DNA from: Aspidapion aeneum | Taxonomy: Eukaryota; Arthropoda; Insecta; Coleoptera; Brentidae | DNA length: 64,000 nucleotides | Assembly: GCA_963576565.1 (NCBI GenBank) | Contig: OY755047.1 | Location: 4,744,931-4,808,930, forward strand | Direction of reading: 5' to 3' | Shown here: positions 23,390-37,800 of the stretch, piece after piece | How the letters are laid out: each line of letters starts with the position of its first letter | How positions within the stretch are numbered: position 1 is the first letter of the stretch | Position numbers and translations under genes: made by a program | Notes under the pieces: generated by a model | Told to the model about the DNA's origin: nothing | Database searches by the model: none | The model's input: the letters and a program-made list of their open reading frames with translations, nothing else

Positions 23390-23960
23390 TGTTCATACTC
23401 GTCTTAGTCTTTTGTTTTTGATTAGTCTTTGCCCTTTGATTAGTCTTAGCTGTCTTAAACAAAATCGGCTGTTCATACTCGTCTTTTGTTTTTGATTAGT
23501 CTTAGTCATAACCCACTGAAAAAAAAATTCAATTTCAATAAAAAGGCCCCTTTTCAAAAGTCATTTTCTACACAAAACAACCTTATTTAACCTAATTTGT
23601 GCACGAAACACAGACACGAAAGAACAAAAGCGAAAAAGAAAATAAAAACAAATAAAATTTTGAGGTTATGTTGAGATTTTCTGTTAAAAACATGATTAAT
23701 GGCTGTAAATTCAAAATTTAGGCCGCGCGCTTGCGCTCTTCGGACGCCCTGTAAAAAAAAACAACAAATATCAGCTGATATCTGTCACTCGTCTTTGTCC
23801 TAAGGATTGAAAGTTGGCAACTCTTAAGACAAAGACTAATCAAAAACAAAAGCAAAAGCATTGTATAAACACTCCCATAAGAAACAGTGGTTTTAACTTT
23901 CTTATGACAAGACATATGACTAAACCAAGACAAAAGACTAGACAAAAGACGAGTATGAAC
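23390..23960. repeat. Inverted-repeat element, ends GTTCATACTCGTCTT
   Basis: 'gttcatactcgtctt' at 23390 (and again about 80 bp inward) pairs with 'aagacgagtatgaac' ending 23960. The arms are rich in 'agtcttttgtttttgattag' and its inverse. No clear target duplication. Confidence 0.6.
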
Positions 23961-24483
23961 GATCCATTAATAAATTCTACGATATCTTTAAGATATCTGG
24001 AAACTAATATTTTGTATATATCTTTTGTAAGACTTGAAAAACATATCTAAGACGTCTTTTGGTTTATCTGGACTGTTTATTAAAATGACCATCCTCTTAA
24101 ACAATTATCACACTTATTTAATTTATTTAATCCCTTATAATGCTTCAATAATATCCCTTTGACCGCATTGTCTTTTCTTAGTAGTATTAACAGTTAACAG
24201 AAAAATATAAAATAAATATATTTATATCTAGGTATAATAGATTGATGGCTTTTCATTTTGCCTTTTAAACAATTTTAATTCTTACGATTTAAGATATTTT
24301 TGTGCTGTTTACTTTTATGAAATGGGGCGGTACAAGGGGATTTTAGTGTTGAACACATTGAAAGGGGTGAAAAAGACCCCCATGGGGTTGTTGGCGCCAC
24401 AAATTGTAGATCCAGACATCCAAATACGGGGGATGTTTAAATATTTATTAAAAAACAACAAATAAATAGACGCCCTACATAAA

Positions 24484-24852
24484 TAAATGCATCCATGGCG
24501 GATCTGATACCTTCCTAGCCTATTAGCACACTCCAAGTGAACTCCCCGCTATATCAGCCTTGAAAACAGATTTTTGTAAATATATATCTTAGAAACGAAA
24601 GCTTTTGGTTATAACACAACATTAATAGATTTTTACCAAAATCTAATCAGCTTGTTACAGTGTCCAACACTATTTTACTTGAAAATTTAATGAAATGCGG
24701 CTCAGTGGTTTAAGAGCTATGGCGTTAAGGGCAGAAAAACACAGACACACAGGCATCACGACGATATTGCTAGAATAGGTTAAACCACACCCAAATAACA
24801 CATTTTTGGCGTTATCTGAAAAAAAAATAGTCTAAATCAATACCCTCTCTAG
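24484..24852 (+). repeat. GATACCTTCCTAGC interspersed repeat, near-complete copy
   Basis: The left end is 'ggatctgataccttcctagc', the middle 'ctcagtggtttaagagctat', the right end 'aataccctctctag'. A different MITE follows exactly where other copies continue 'ccattgctag'. Class uncertain; see the finding on Helentron-like structure. Confidence 0.75.
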
Positions 24853-25425
24853 TAGAGGTGTTGATTTTCGTTACTTTTGAATACTCGTTACTGCTCGTTA
24901 CTCGACTACTAAGTAATTTTTATATATTCTTTACTATCGTTACTTTGATTACTGTAACTGTATTCAATTGAATCCTACAATTTGTGCAAAATTCTTGGAC
25001 TGTCGTTAATTCGAAGATCATTTACTTGTAGATATATTTTTGTTGTTGATATTATGAAAATATTCAATTTAAATTTTCAAAATGCAGGCTAAAATTAAAA
25101 AAATAAAGGTAGGAATTACGTAGAAACTGTCCTGTGTACAACTTTGTTTTGAAATTCTAATGCCTTACATACAAAGAAATACATACTTAAAATCTAAAAG
25201 TAAATAAAAATGAGACAAAAATAACTATCTTAGAAGAGAACTCAAAAAATATACAAAAAGTTTGGACAAAAACAAAAAAAAATACATTCTGTAAACTATG
25301 TAAGGAATAAAAGTAATCAAAGTAACCAAAGTAATCATTTAATTTTCGGATCGGTATTCGTTACTCCTTTATTTGTCGAATAACGAATACTCGAGTAACG
25401 AATAGTTACTTTTTCAACACCTCTA
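24853..25425. mobile_element. TIR element, ends TAGAGGTGTTGA
   Basis: TAGAGGTGTTGA (24853) pairs with TCAACACCTCTA (ending 25425). Subterminal blocks 'cgttactcgactac' and 'gagtaacgaatagttac' are also inverted. It lies at the right end of the preceding interspersed repeat. No ORF. It resembles hAT non-autonomous elements, but the 8-bp duplication is unclear. Confidence 0.65.
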
Positions 25426-25774
25426 ATTGACAGATAAATAAGGATAACAAAAATAACACAAATAAAAATTGTGTCTTTAAAAGGTAAAAATTGGACATCA
25501 AAATACCACGTGTCTGTCACCATCTGTCGTCTAACGTTACATTAATAAAGGATAACGTTAGCTAATGTAGTGCCTGCAAAATCTCCCTATTTATTTGCCT
25601 ACTGACGGATTTATGTTAATTTTCTAATCACCCTCGTACAAAGATTATCTCCCAAACAATGAAACGTAATCACATAAAATCCTAGCAGTTTTAAGTATGC
25701 CTCTTTAGTCACGAAATTTCTTTTTCGGAAGTCGATGTTAATAGTTAATCGAGTGAATTTAAATTTTAAAACTT
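25426..25774. other. Gene-free AT-rich sequence
   Basis: No gene or repeat boundary recognised. Confidence 0.4.
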
Positions 25775-26702
25775 TTAAATTTTGGAAAAACCCAGCATAA
25801 AAGTTCGGGACTCTTTTGAAAGTGCTGTTCTTACAGAAGAAAAGGGGTAAGCTAATTATTTGTTTATATTATATAGATTATTACTGTGCTACTGTTTTTG
25901 GGAAAAACCCAAAATTAAATTTTATTTTAAGCTAAATCAATCCTGAAATATTGTGCTTTTTGAGTATATTGGCGAAATTTGGGCAATAACTAACACTGAA
26001 GTATTTAAGCACTGGAAAAACCCAGCATCAAAGTTCGGCAATCTTTTGAAAGTGTTTTTCTTACAAAAGAAAAGGGGTAAGCTAATTATTTGTTTACATT
26101 ATATAGATTATTACTGTGTTACTGTTTTTTGAAAAAACTCCAAATTAAATTTTATTTTAAGCTATATCAATCCTTAAATATTGTGCTTTTTGAGTATCTT
26201 GGCGAAATTAGGACAATACCTAACACTGAAGTTTTTAAACACTGGAAAAACCAGACACAAAAGTTCGGGAATTTTTTGAAAGTGTTTTTCTTACAAAAGA
26301 AAAAGGGGTAAGCTAATTATTTGTTTGCATTATATAGATTATTACGGTGCTACTGTTTTTTGGAAAAACCCTAAAATAAATTTTATTTTAAGCTAAATTA
26401 ATCTTTGAATATTATGCTTTTTGAGTCTTTTGGCGAAATTAGGGCAATAACTAACATTGAAGTATTTAAGCACTGGAATAACCCAGCATCAAAGTTCGGC
26501 AATCTTTTGAAAGTGTTTTTCTTACAAAAGAAAAGGGGTAAGCTAATTATTTGTTTGCATTATATAGATTATTACTGTGCTACTGTTTTTTGGAAAAACC
26601 CTAAATTAAATTTTATTTTAAGCTAAATCAATCCTTAAATATTGTGCTTTATGAGTATATTGGCGAAATTGGGGCAATAACTAACACTGAAGTATTTAAA
26701 TA
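25775..26702 (+). repeat. Four tandem ~230-bp units with exon-like layout
   Basis: The motif 'ggggtaagctaattatttg' recurs at 25844, 26084, 26305 and 26535 (spacings 240, 221, 230). Each full unit has an acceptor-like 'tttattttaag', an open frame of about 45 codons ('EVFKHWKNPASKFGNLLKVF', then 'FLQKKRG') and a donor-like 'agg|ggtaagc'. The first unit is partial and has an in-frame stop. Protein-level similarity between units is high, but no family is recognised. Confidence 0.8.
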
Positions 26703-26989
26703 TTGACTACTGAAAGGTCAAAATCTGATGTCAAAAATGACATATGTTAAATCCTTGTCAAATTTTTGACGTATGGCTCATTTTTTAACACCCTGTATTC
26801 TATTTTTTGGTTGATAGGGCTACTTTGTCTAATTTAAAAAATATATGTTGACATTTGGTTTGACCTTTTTCGAGTTATTGGCCTTTTGATTTATTTTACC
26901 ATATATTAACGAAGATATCCTATTAAGTCAAATATGATAAATCAAATCAAAAAAATTAACAACATGTTAACAACTTGAAAAGTGTACGG

Positions 26990-27790
26990 GGGAAAAGTAG
27001 TGCTTTTCTAAAAATAACAAAAAAACTAAAACATTTTCGGAAAATAAGAATAAACGTCCCTCTTTGAAGGGTCAAGTATATTTCTGTCCGACATCTTAAA
27101 TTTTAGGATGGCGGCAAATTTCGACTATAATCTTTAAAGAACAATCAATTCTCACTATGACTTTTTTTATTTCACTAAGATCTGTTCAGTAATAATGAGT
27201 TTATAAGGATATGAATGCAGACAGGATTGGCAATGCAATCGTATAATATGTAAAACAATGGCTGAAACAAAACTAGATTTTTTTAGAAACACCACTCCGA
27301 TTTTACTAATTTGTACTTCGTTGTGCTTTTCTACAAATTAAAATAAAAACTAAAACATGTTCAGAAAATAAGAAAATATACGCCATTTTGAAGAATAAGG
27401 TATGATTCAGTCCGCCATCTTAAATTTTAAGACGGCGATAAATTTTGATACTGATCTTTAAAAAGCAATCCATTCTCACCAGGATGTTTTTTATATCATC
27501 AAAATCGGTTCAGTAGTAATGAATTTATAAGGAAATAAATGCAGACATGATTGGCAAGGCAATCGTATAATATGCAAAACAATGGTTGGAACAAAAATAT
27601 TCTTTTAGAACCACCGAACCGATCTTGCTGATTCGTACCTTGCTGTGCGTGGAAAGAATGTAGCTTTTTTACTGATTGAAAAAAATGATTAAAATGTGTT
27701 TGCAACACAAGAATAAACGAGCATCTTTGAAGAGTATAATTTAATTTTGTCCGCCATCTTGGATTTTTAGATGGTGGACAAAGAAATATA
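26990..27790. repeat. Tandem repeat of ~330 bp, 2.3 copies
   Basis: 'ccg(a/c)catcttaaattttaggatgg'-like blocks recur at 27088, 27412 and 27751 (spacings 324 and 339). They are followed by shared 'gattggcaa(t/g)gcaatcgta' and 'caatggytg' segments. The third copy is partial. Confidence 0.75.
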
Positions 27791-27965
27791 TTTATTCAAA
27801 ACTTTGATTAATTCTCTGCCAAGTGCAGTTTGTCCCATCAAAATTGATAGTATAGTTCAAAAGTTATAATGAAAAAAATTGTCCGGTTTTTTTTGGCCCA
27901 CCCGGTATATATATGTTGATATACCTATCATAATTTTTTCTGTTCTTTTTATTTCAGGCTCAAAC

Positions 27966-28808
27966 ATGTGGATCCAAATCTTTACAATCTGTTACCTCAC
28001 AATGCTCCTCAAAACCACTTCACCATCTCCTATTGAAGAAATCAGCCACAGTTACTCCAAATTAACATCAAACCACCCCCAAAATTCAATTGAAAACGAT
28101 ATTAAAGGCGTAGATATTGACAAAGCTCCTCCTCAAGAAAACAATCATCTAAATGATCTAGACAATGATTTTAACTCTTATAGTGATACTCAAACCTTCA
28201 GTGAAACCAATTTGAGCAATACTGAAAAAAAATCATCTCTTAACACAAAAAAAATTCTCTCACAAACACGCCCTTCGTTGCTTAATAAGGAAAATGATGG
28301 CATCAACCCAAAAAACTTTACTGATCTTAAAGAGAAGAATAAAAAAGTAAAAGATAATCCTGAAGATGTTACCGGTACCAAATTGGGCAGTGAAGAAATG
28401 GGTGTTAAGGAAAAATTAGTTTTTAAGGTTCTAAATGAAGAAAACAAAGAAACTATAACTCAAAACTTAAATAAATCCAATATGAGCCAACAAAAATCAG
28501 GTATCGTACCTTCACAAACAATTCTTAGCGCTCAAAATGAAGTAATCAGTTCAAAAACCTCTAATAATTTTCCATTAAAGCCTCTAAATCTAAATCGATA
28601 CATGGATGAGGATGCTAAAAGGAGGGAAAGGATCCAAAGGGCGACCGGGGGTGGAATAAAAAAGGGGAGAATGGAAAAAAATGAAATGGATACAAGCAGT
28701 GTTTTCGGAGCAACAGATAGCGGCAAGATTCTGGAGAAAAGGAGTTATGGGAGATACAGGAGCAATGTTAGGAGAGCGGTGCCTGTTTCAATATACGAAG
28801 CTAACTCG
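27966..28808 (+). CDS. Coding exon 1 (signal peptide and polar region)
   Basis: Residues 1-281. The acceptor is at 27957/27958 after a pyrimidine-rich tract; the donor is 'tcg|gtaagt' at 28808/28809. The frame remains open past the donor for about 40 codons, but the downstream sequence enters a foldback repeat at 28841, so the splice is favoured. The exon itself shows no repeat similarity. Confidence 0.85.
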
Positions 28809-31800
28809 GTAAGTAGTAATAAATTCGGTAATACAAGGTGTACAGCGTGTTCCATTTTTGATGGGATTAAATGGGAAACTCGGTTATTATTAAAGATATC
28901 GATTTTCTGCTTGCACCTTACTGTCCTCTTTTTTTGAGTCCTTGAAAATGGTGTAAACAGATTTTTGCTATACCCCGTAGTTTCGCTAATACAGGGAGTT
29001 TTTGAAAAAATTGCATTTTTAATAATCTCGCTCATTTTGCAAGATATTTTTATTCTGTAAAAACCTTTTCATGGCAACTATTTTAGGGCAAATTATTGAC
29101 GTTGTCAATTTTTTTAAATATTGTTTAGTTTGTGAGATATGGTATTTATCATAAAAAAAATAAATACGGACCTGGATTTTTTTTATAACTATTTTGATTG
29201 GTTTCATGCTATTATTATCTTAAAATAATAAAACTTTAACATTTTTTAAATTTAAGGTTAAAAAAAATATATTTTATATTTTAAAAAAAAATTAGTCCGA
29301 ACCTGGAGATTTCCAACGTAAATATTAATTAAAAATTGCAAGACACACTAGTTGAACGATTTTTAGTTTATTTGTTTTGAAACTAAAAGATTTATAAATA
29401 AAGTAAAAAACGTTAAAAACTTACAAAAATAATATCATAGCAATTATTTGATATTAGCCAGCAACTCATGAAATTTACTTCAACATGGAAAAACAAAAGT
29501 GTGAATTTGACATTATCATTTTACTTGTCATTTTTGTGAATGGCTTACTCAAAATTATTCTAAAATGGCTAGAAATCGACCATATCCAGATTTTGAAAAA
29601 TGTGATATGTTTGACTGCTTTATTCAAGCAACAAAATCCCAATATTGAAATGGCAGAAATATTTTTATGCAAAATACGTTAAGAAACAACAATGTCTTAC
29701 ACATAAAGGCAATCAGTTTAAACATTAATATCATTAAAGAAAAATTAGGTATTATTTTTTGTAATTCGTTGTTTTTTGTATTTGTCGTAGACTTTGTTTC
29801 AAATAAATCTTTAAATTAACGTAAAACCATTTTAATTTGCTAAGTATCAAAGTAGTTAAACTAAAAATCGTTCGACCAGCAATTTTTCATTTATATTTAT
29901 GTTAGAAATTTCCAGGTTCGGACTAATTTTTTTTTAAAAATATTAAATATATTGTATTAACCTTTAAACAAAAAAATATTAAATTTTTATTCTTTTATGA
30001 TAATAAAAGCATGAAACCAATCAAAATAATAATAAAAAAAATCCAGGTCCGTATTTAATTTTCTTATGATAAATACCATATCTCAAAAACTAAACAATAT
30101 CTAAAAAAACTGACAAGGTCATTATTTTCTTCTAAAAAAATTGCCATGAAAAGAAGAAAAAGAATAAAAATATCTTGCAAAATGGGCGAGATATAAGGAA
30201 TTATTAAAAATGCAATTTTTTCAAAAACTCCCTGTATTAGCGAAACTACGGGGTATAGCAAAAATCTGATTACAGCATTTTTAAGGACTCAAAAAAACAG
30301 CACGGTAAGGTGCAATCAGAAAATCGATATCTTTAATAATAACCAAGTTTTCCATTTAATCCCATCGAAAATGGGACACGCTGTACAGCGTCTTAATACA
30401 GGGAGTTTTTGAAAAAGTTGCATTTTTAATAATTTCTCGCTTATTTTGCAAGATATTTTTATTTTCTGGCAACTTTTTTAAGGCAAAATAATGACGTTGT
30501 CAATTTTTTTCAATATTGTTTAGTTTTTGAGATATGGTATTTATCATAAAAAAAAATAAATACGGTTCATAAATATTCTTTATATTTTCTATAAAATTTG
30601 AGTCGGAACCTGGAAATTTTCAACGTAAATATAAATTAAAAATTGCAAGACACACTAGTTGAACAATTTTTAGTTTTTCTGTTTTGAAACGTTAAAAGGT
30701 TACAAAAATAATATCATAGTAATTATTTGATGGTAGCACAGCAACTTATGAAATTTAATTCAACATGGAAGCAGCGGCGTAGCGTGGGGGGGGCGGGGGT
30801 TCGTCGCCCCCCCGCCCCGAGGGTAGTGGCGCCCTCAGCTTTATGAAGTCGGGCCGGCAACGGCCAATTGGGTCATATATGATGACCTTTTTTTTTGTTT
30901 TTTTTGTTGGTCTCAAGATGTTTGAGAGGCGCCCGTTTGAGCTGTCGGCTGAACCGAACCCCCCCTCACACATGATGACCTTTTTTTTTTTTTGGTCGCA
31001 AGATTTTTTTTGAGTTTTGAGAGGCGCCCTTTTTAGCTGTCGCCCCCTCCGCCCTTTCGGGCACGCTACGCCGCTGCATGGAAGTCACTTAAAATTATTC
31101 TAAAATGGCTAGAAATCGACTATATCCAGATCTTGAAAAATGTGATATGCTTGACCGCTTTATTCAAACAACAAAATCCCAATATTTAAACGGCAGAAAT
31201 ATTTTTATGCAAAATGCGTTAAGAAAAATTACTCAAAAATGCCAACAATGTCTTACACATAATGGTAATCAGTTTGAACATTTATAACATTAAAGAAAAA
31301 CTGGTTATTATTTTTTGTAATTATATTTTTTTTTGTATTTGTCGTAGACTTTGTTTAAAAAGAAATCTTTAAATTAACGTAAAACCATTTTAATTTGCCA
31401 AGTATTAAAATAGCTAAACTAAAAATCGTTCAAACAGCAATTTTTAGTTTATATTTATGTTGGAAATGTTCAGGTTCGGACTAATTTTTTTTTAAATATT
31501 AAATATATTTTTTTTACCTTAAAACAAAAAAATATTAAATTTTTATTATTTTTTGATAATAATCGCATGAAACCAATCAAAATAGTAATAAAAAAAAAAT
31601 CCAGGGCAGTTTTTACTACAATGTCATCATTTTCTCGTAACAAAGTTGCAATAAAAAAGTTTTTACAGAATAAAAATATCTTGCAAAATAAGGGAGGTAT
31701 AAGAGATTATTAAAAATCAATTTTTTTCAAAAACCTGTACTAGCGAAACTACACAACAAATATTTCAAAAAAATCTGATTACATCATTTTTAAGAGCTCA

Positions 31801-34800
31801 AAAAAAGAGCACGGTAAAGTGCAATCAGAAAATCGATATCTTTAATAATAACAGAGATTCACATTTAATCCCATCGAAAATGGGACACGCTGTACACATT
31901 TTCAGTGCCACTATTTTAATGAGTAGTGATAGAGAAGGAGAGAAATAGGAAAACAAACCAAATAACATATTATGGGTCAAGACATTATTTGTTTTCTAGT
32001 TTCAGAGAATTAAAAGATTAAAAGTTAAAGATTTTTTAAACGTTTTTGGTTTATGGCGGGTAAAAACGCAATAAGCGTTGACAGTGGCGTATATAAGGGG
32101 GGGCCTGGGGGGCCCGCCCCCCCCCCCCGAAGCTAAGGTTTTTTTGGATATTTTCCACATATTTCATGAATACAAACATAAAATAGCATAAAATACGAAC
32201 TCGTGGGGTCTCGGGCCCCCCCTGAAACTGTTTGGCCCCCCCCCGAAACATTTTTCTATATACGCCACTGAGTGTTGATCTGGCTTGAAAGGCAGAAGAG
32301 CTATCGCACAGAGTGGCAAACCATTATCAAGAAAACATGCGATTTAGTGCAGAACTCATTTATCTAATATAGGAGATATTTTTACTGAAAACTATTTATT
32401 AATAATCGCTTGCCATAGCAAGTTAGCTTCGGATAGTCAAACGTCAAACAAATGAATAAAACACCTTGTCAAAGTTACCGTGTTTTGAAAACTGACGTTG
32501 CTTAGTTGTTTTAAGAACACATCAACTTTGCCACAATTTGTAATGTTGATCAAGTTTGGTTAAAATAATTTATTATATCAGATAATCACTATGGTGAGTA
32601 CATTATTCTCATATAAAAAAAATGCAAAAATTTTTGTTGTTTTTCTTCAAACTGCCATTTTTGTAAAATCTTTCAAAAATTTATTATTTTCTTTAATTTT
32701 AAAAATATACGTGGACACAAAGTAACTTGTCGTCCGCTGTCGCGGGCCAGTTTTAACATGTCATTTTTTATTGATCCTTCCTTTTTAAAATGATGCCACA
32801 TTTAGCTGCTACTTTTTGCTAATAAGGCCGGAATTAATTTTTAAATATTAACATTTTTCTCCAAACTTATGTTTTAATTGTAGTATAGATATTTAAAATA
32901 CAAAGTGCTAAATACATATACATTTACACATACTATTATTATACTCATTATATATTAAGGAAGTAAAGTCACACCTTATCCCGATGCAAAAAGTTTGTAG
33001 CCTGAGCGTAGCGAGGTATATAATTAGCCAAAGAGATCTTTTTTAAACTTTTGGATTTTGCTGCCCTAAAATTAAATTATAATTATAATTATGTTTTCAG
33101 ATACTTTACTAAAAACAATGTCTGATAGAGCCTTTTATTTTGAATTTTAAGTATAAAAAGTGATCGCTAAAATAAGGATTACGGAGGGCCCTATTCTTAT
33201 AATATATACCAAGGATAAAAGTGACACTTTTTATTTCAAGGTAAAAAGTTTTTAGCATGAGCGTAGCGAAAGCTACAATTCGTTAAAGGATAAAAATACT
33301 CTTTTATAACGAGGTTTATACGTGAATTTTACACTTTCAGACCAATCTTTTTGTTAATGTATTATTTGATTTATTAATATAGTTAAATTATTTTTTGTTT
33401 TGCTTAGTGTAATATATAAACATGTATATTTATAAACAAAGAAAGCTTCCAGTGGCGTATATATAAAAATGTCTCGGGATGGGCCCGACACAGTTTTTGG
33501 GGGAACCGAACCCCATTTTATGCTGTTTTATGTTTGTATTCATGAAATATGTGGAAAATATTTTAAAAAACCTTAGCTTCGGGGGGGAGGCAGGCTCCCT
33601 CATATATACACCATTGAAAGCTTCTGTCAAGTCGTTTTAAAAATGGTGAAAGTCACTCAAAAGAAGTGTGCAAAATTTCTTGTTGGATCTGTAAAGTTTT
33701 TTTCGGGGGGGGGGGGAGAGAACGAAACAGTCCACTGTCAATACTTATTAGGTGTCCATTAGATCATGGACCCCCGTGAGCTTAAGCTTTCAAGCTGCCC
33801 ACGGAAAAATATGAGAGAAACAAAAACTCCTTTTTACCCGATTAGCCACGAAACTTGTTTGATTTTTAAATTCACTGGTACTAAATTTTACGTTTGTTAA
33901 TAAATTTTATAGTTTATTGACAATACATAAAATGGTATTTTTGAAGAAGTTATTAAAAAAGATTAGTTTTTTAACACGTGTTCTTGATATCAGTTTATTA
34001 ATAGGTATCATCATGGCTACAAATTTAAATTTTTAAAGGCTAAGGCCAAGTCCGTGAATTTTTATGTTTTAAGCAAACAATGTGCTTTTTTTTTAAACAT
34101 AACCGAGTTGTCTGATGATGATATTTTCATAAATTATGTTTCTTTCAAGAATTCCGATGGCGTAAAAATCATGCAAATTGAAATTATAAACAAAAGACGT
34201 GAACCTATATGGTATTAAGAATAAAAAAAAAACAAACAATGGATTTTCGAAAAGTTAAGAATCAGAAAAAAATCCGGTGAAATCATTCATTACCATTATT
34301 AAGACAAATAACTGGATCCATGACGAATCTGATACCTTCCTAGCCCATTAGCCCCATCAAGTAAACTTAAGTTATAAATTATAAAACTAAAAATTAAAAA
34401 AAAAGTATTTAAATTTACCTTACATAACTTAAGTTTGGTAAAATTATTGGATTATTTGCGAAATAGATAACTTTGCCTTAAAATAGTCAAAATCCTTCCA
34501 ATCTTTCAATAGTCAAAATTTTTATTCAAAATCCTTCATATTGAATGGAAAACTTTATATAAATATATATTTATCTGTTTCACAACGTTCTACGTCTTCC
34601 GATACCCAATCTCCACTCGTTTCTGTTTGCCCATAATTCATCATCTAGGCCTCTTATTCTTATTTCACTGTCTATTCCTTCTCTCCAGCTTCTCCTTAGC
34701 CTTCCTCGTTTTCTTCGGCCAGTTGGTTTCCATTGTAATATTTGTTTAGGTTCGGTTTAAGTCAAATATGGAAGGCTTTCCATCATCCATTCTTTGTACA

Positions 34801-37800
34801 TGTCCGTACCACACCAGTTGTTTTGTTCTTATATCATCCACTAAAGTATGTTCACCCACTGTCATAATTTGTCTTATTCTTTGATTTGTAACTCTTTCTC
34901 TTTTTGATTTCCCTGCTGCTCTTCTCCAATAGTCCATCTCCGTAGCGGAAAGCATTTTTTCTGTTCTATCTTTGATTGGCCATACTTCTGAGTTGTATGT
35001 AATAATACTTTTTACAATGGTGTTATATATACGCTTTTTGTTATGTTTTGATATACTTTGGTCCCAAATTATTCCATTTAATAAAGTTATTGCTTTTCTT
35101 TCTTATACGTTTCTATCTTTTATAGCTTTGTCTTGTGTTCCGTCAGCTGTAATTTTTAGACCTAAGTATTTATACTCATCACAGGTCTGAATTCGCTGCC
35201 CGGTATTTAAGATTAGATCCTGTTTCGTTCCACCAATACACTTATACTCTGTCTTATTGATATTAACCTCTAGTCCCCACTTATTGTACTCTTCTATTAG
35301 TTTTCGTGTCATATATTCGAGATCGTCATAATCCTGAACCACCACTATCTGATCATCGGCGAAACATAAAGTATACAAGGTGGTTTCATCCAACGGAATT
35401 CCCATGTTTTGGCATTTTCTCTTTCAGACTTTAAGGACTAGTTCGAAATATATCTTGAAGAGCGTAGGCGAGATACAGCAACCTTGTTTAAGACCGTTAT
35501 TTACTTAAAAGCCTTTGGTTAGTTTTGCTTTAATTTTAACTTTTGCCTTACTATTGCGGTATAACTCTTTGATGGCCCTAATTAGTTGTACGCTTATGTT
35601 TGTCTTTTCCAACGCTTTCCAAAGTAGATTTAGTGGTATACTATCATATGCCTTCTGCAAATCTACGTAAAGCAGATGCAGCTCTTGTCCGTATGCCATT
35701 TTCTTTTCAATAACTTGGGTTATACAAAAGAGAAGATCTGAAGTCGATCTACCCGCCCTGAAGCCAGCTTGATCTTCTGCCTCCATGTCTTTATATTCGC
35801 TCTCCACTTTATTTCTTATAATTTTTTTAAATATTTTTTTTAATATTAAAAAAAAAGGAAAACTTTAAATCTGGCAATATTGTTCCAACGTCTGAAATTA
35901 CGTAAATCATTATATGTAAAAAAAAAATAATATTTTTGGAATAAGAAAAAAATGTGTTTTTTTTTCAGGAGGGAAAAAAAGAAAGAGCCCAATTTTCGAG
36001 GAAGCCTGAAAAATAAGTGTCTATAATTCGCCCCTAAAGTCAATTAAGGGAGAGTTAAGTAACTTTGCGTAGCTTTTTCATTAGGGACGCCAAAAGCACC
36101 TTTCCGCAAAATTAAAAGAAATAAACTTTAATTTTCCAACGTAAACCACGTACCACATAAACCTTTACTGTAAGGCTGGTACGGTCGCTCACATTTTTAA
36201 TATCATATTAAAATTTACCAGTGGGGAGTATAAGGGGGAGCTGAGAGCAGCGGCGGCTCGTGCCGCAGGCGAGGTTAGGCGGTACATTGAACATGTATAC
36301 ATGGTACATAAACCAGTATACAAGTTATTCTCCTTTAAAACTCGTCGCGTCCTGGAACTTTTAAAGCATGGTACGTCAGTTGAAACAGAAAAACGACATT
36401 TTAAATAAAACTTTTTGCCTACAAATATGTTGCTGATCTCTTTCAACTGGTGTAACATGCTCTAGGTGTTCGTTGACAAAACCAGTTTTAAGAAAAAATA
36501 ACTTGTATACTGGTGTTTATAATGTACCGCCTAACCTCGCCTGCGGCACGAGCCTCGGCTGGCTGAGAGGCCCGGCCTCCCCTCCGAAGCCAAGATTTTT
36601 TTATATTTTTTCCACATATTTCATAAATACTACCACTATGTCGGTTTAGAACGTTTTTCTACGTTGTCCGACGCCTATTCTCCACCTCCTCCGACTCTGA
36701 CAATCATCTTCTGTCAAGTTTTTTTGACTCATTGATCTTTGGATTGACTGTTGCCATTCTAGTTTAGGACGCCTTCCTTTTCTGCGCCCTATTGGTTGCC
36801 ATTCTAGGACCTGCTTTGGTAATCTTTCGTCGTTCATCCGTTGTACATGGCCGTACCATATCAGTTGTCTTTTAGTGATGTCATCCGTTATGGTTCTCAC
36901 GATTCCCATTCTTTCTTTTATGATCTCATTTCTTATGTGATCTGTTCTAGATATTCTTATTGATCTTCTTATTGCATCAATTTCGACACTTTCCATTTTT
37001 GTTTTGTACTTTTCTGTTACGCGTAAATACTGTTTAGACATCCAATAACCTTTTTTTAAAAAATTTTCTTCCTGTCTTATCAAATGTGACACCCAAGTAT
37101 ACATACTTATTGCATGGAGATATTAGTTGTCCATTGTCTACTTCTAACTCACTGGATTCGTTTCCAATATAAAATTACTGTGCCTTGTCCACGTTGACTG
37201 TTAATCCCCACTTTTGGTATTCTAGCGTTGACATTCTCATCATATACTCCATGTCTTCTTTATCATCTTTTATGTATGTATGATTGATATTAGTTTGTTC
37301 TAACATTGTCCATAACTTTTCTACTGGAACGGTATCATATGCTTTTTGCAGGTCCACAAAGGTAACATGAGTCTCTATATTTCTGGCATTCCTTTTCTCA
37401 TATGTAAGTGGGCCTTGCAGCCCTTCCACTGCTACCACTAGTGGGTCTATTGTGGCTCACTTTACTGCTACACCTTATTTTACTGCCAATAAGTCCCTAT
37501 CAACAGCTCTAATATTTCCAAACAGAAGTGTAGTACGTTTTATTTATAAAGTACGTGACTAGTAATTACAGGAACGAGGAGTGGGGGCAAACAAACGGCC
37601 TGTTGTACTCCAGAAATACACATTAATTACACAAAATTATATTTTATATACGGTGTGCACTATATAATATTTTAAAAGCCATAAAAATGAAAAGCCATAA
37701 AAATGCTCGCTCTATTTTATTAAAATTATAATTTATTTGTTTTTTACCTTCCCAACCCTCGCAGCAATGGCAAGAGAAGGTATCAGTGGCGCATCCATAA

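Larger units (their letters stand above)
30384..31894. mobile_element. Foldback element, copy 2 (abutting copy 1)
   Basis: It shares the terminal 'tacagcg' with copy 1 and ends 'gggacacgctgta' at 31894. Its left arm lacks about 150 bp found in copy 1. The centre is interrupted by a hAT MITE (30772-31076) and holds the 31105-31287 ORF. Confidence 0.78.
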
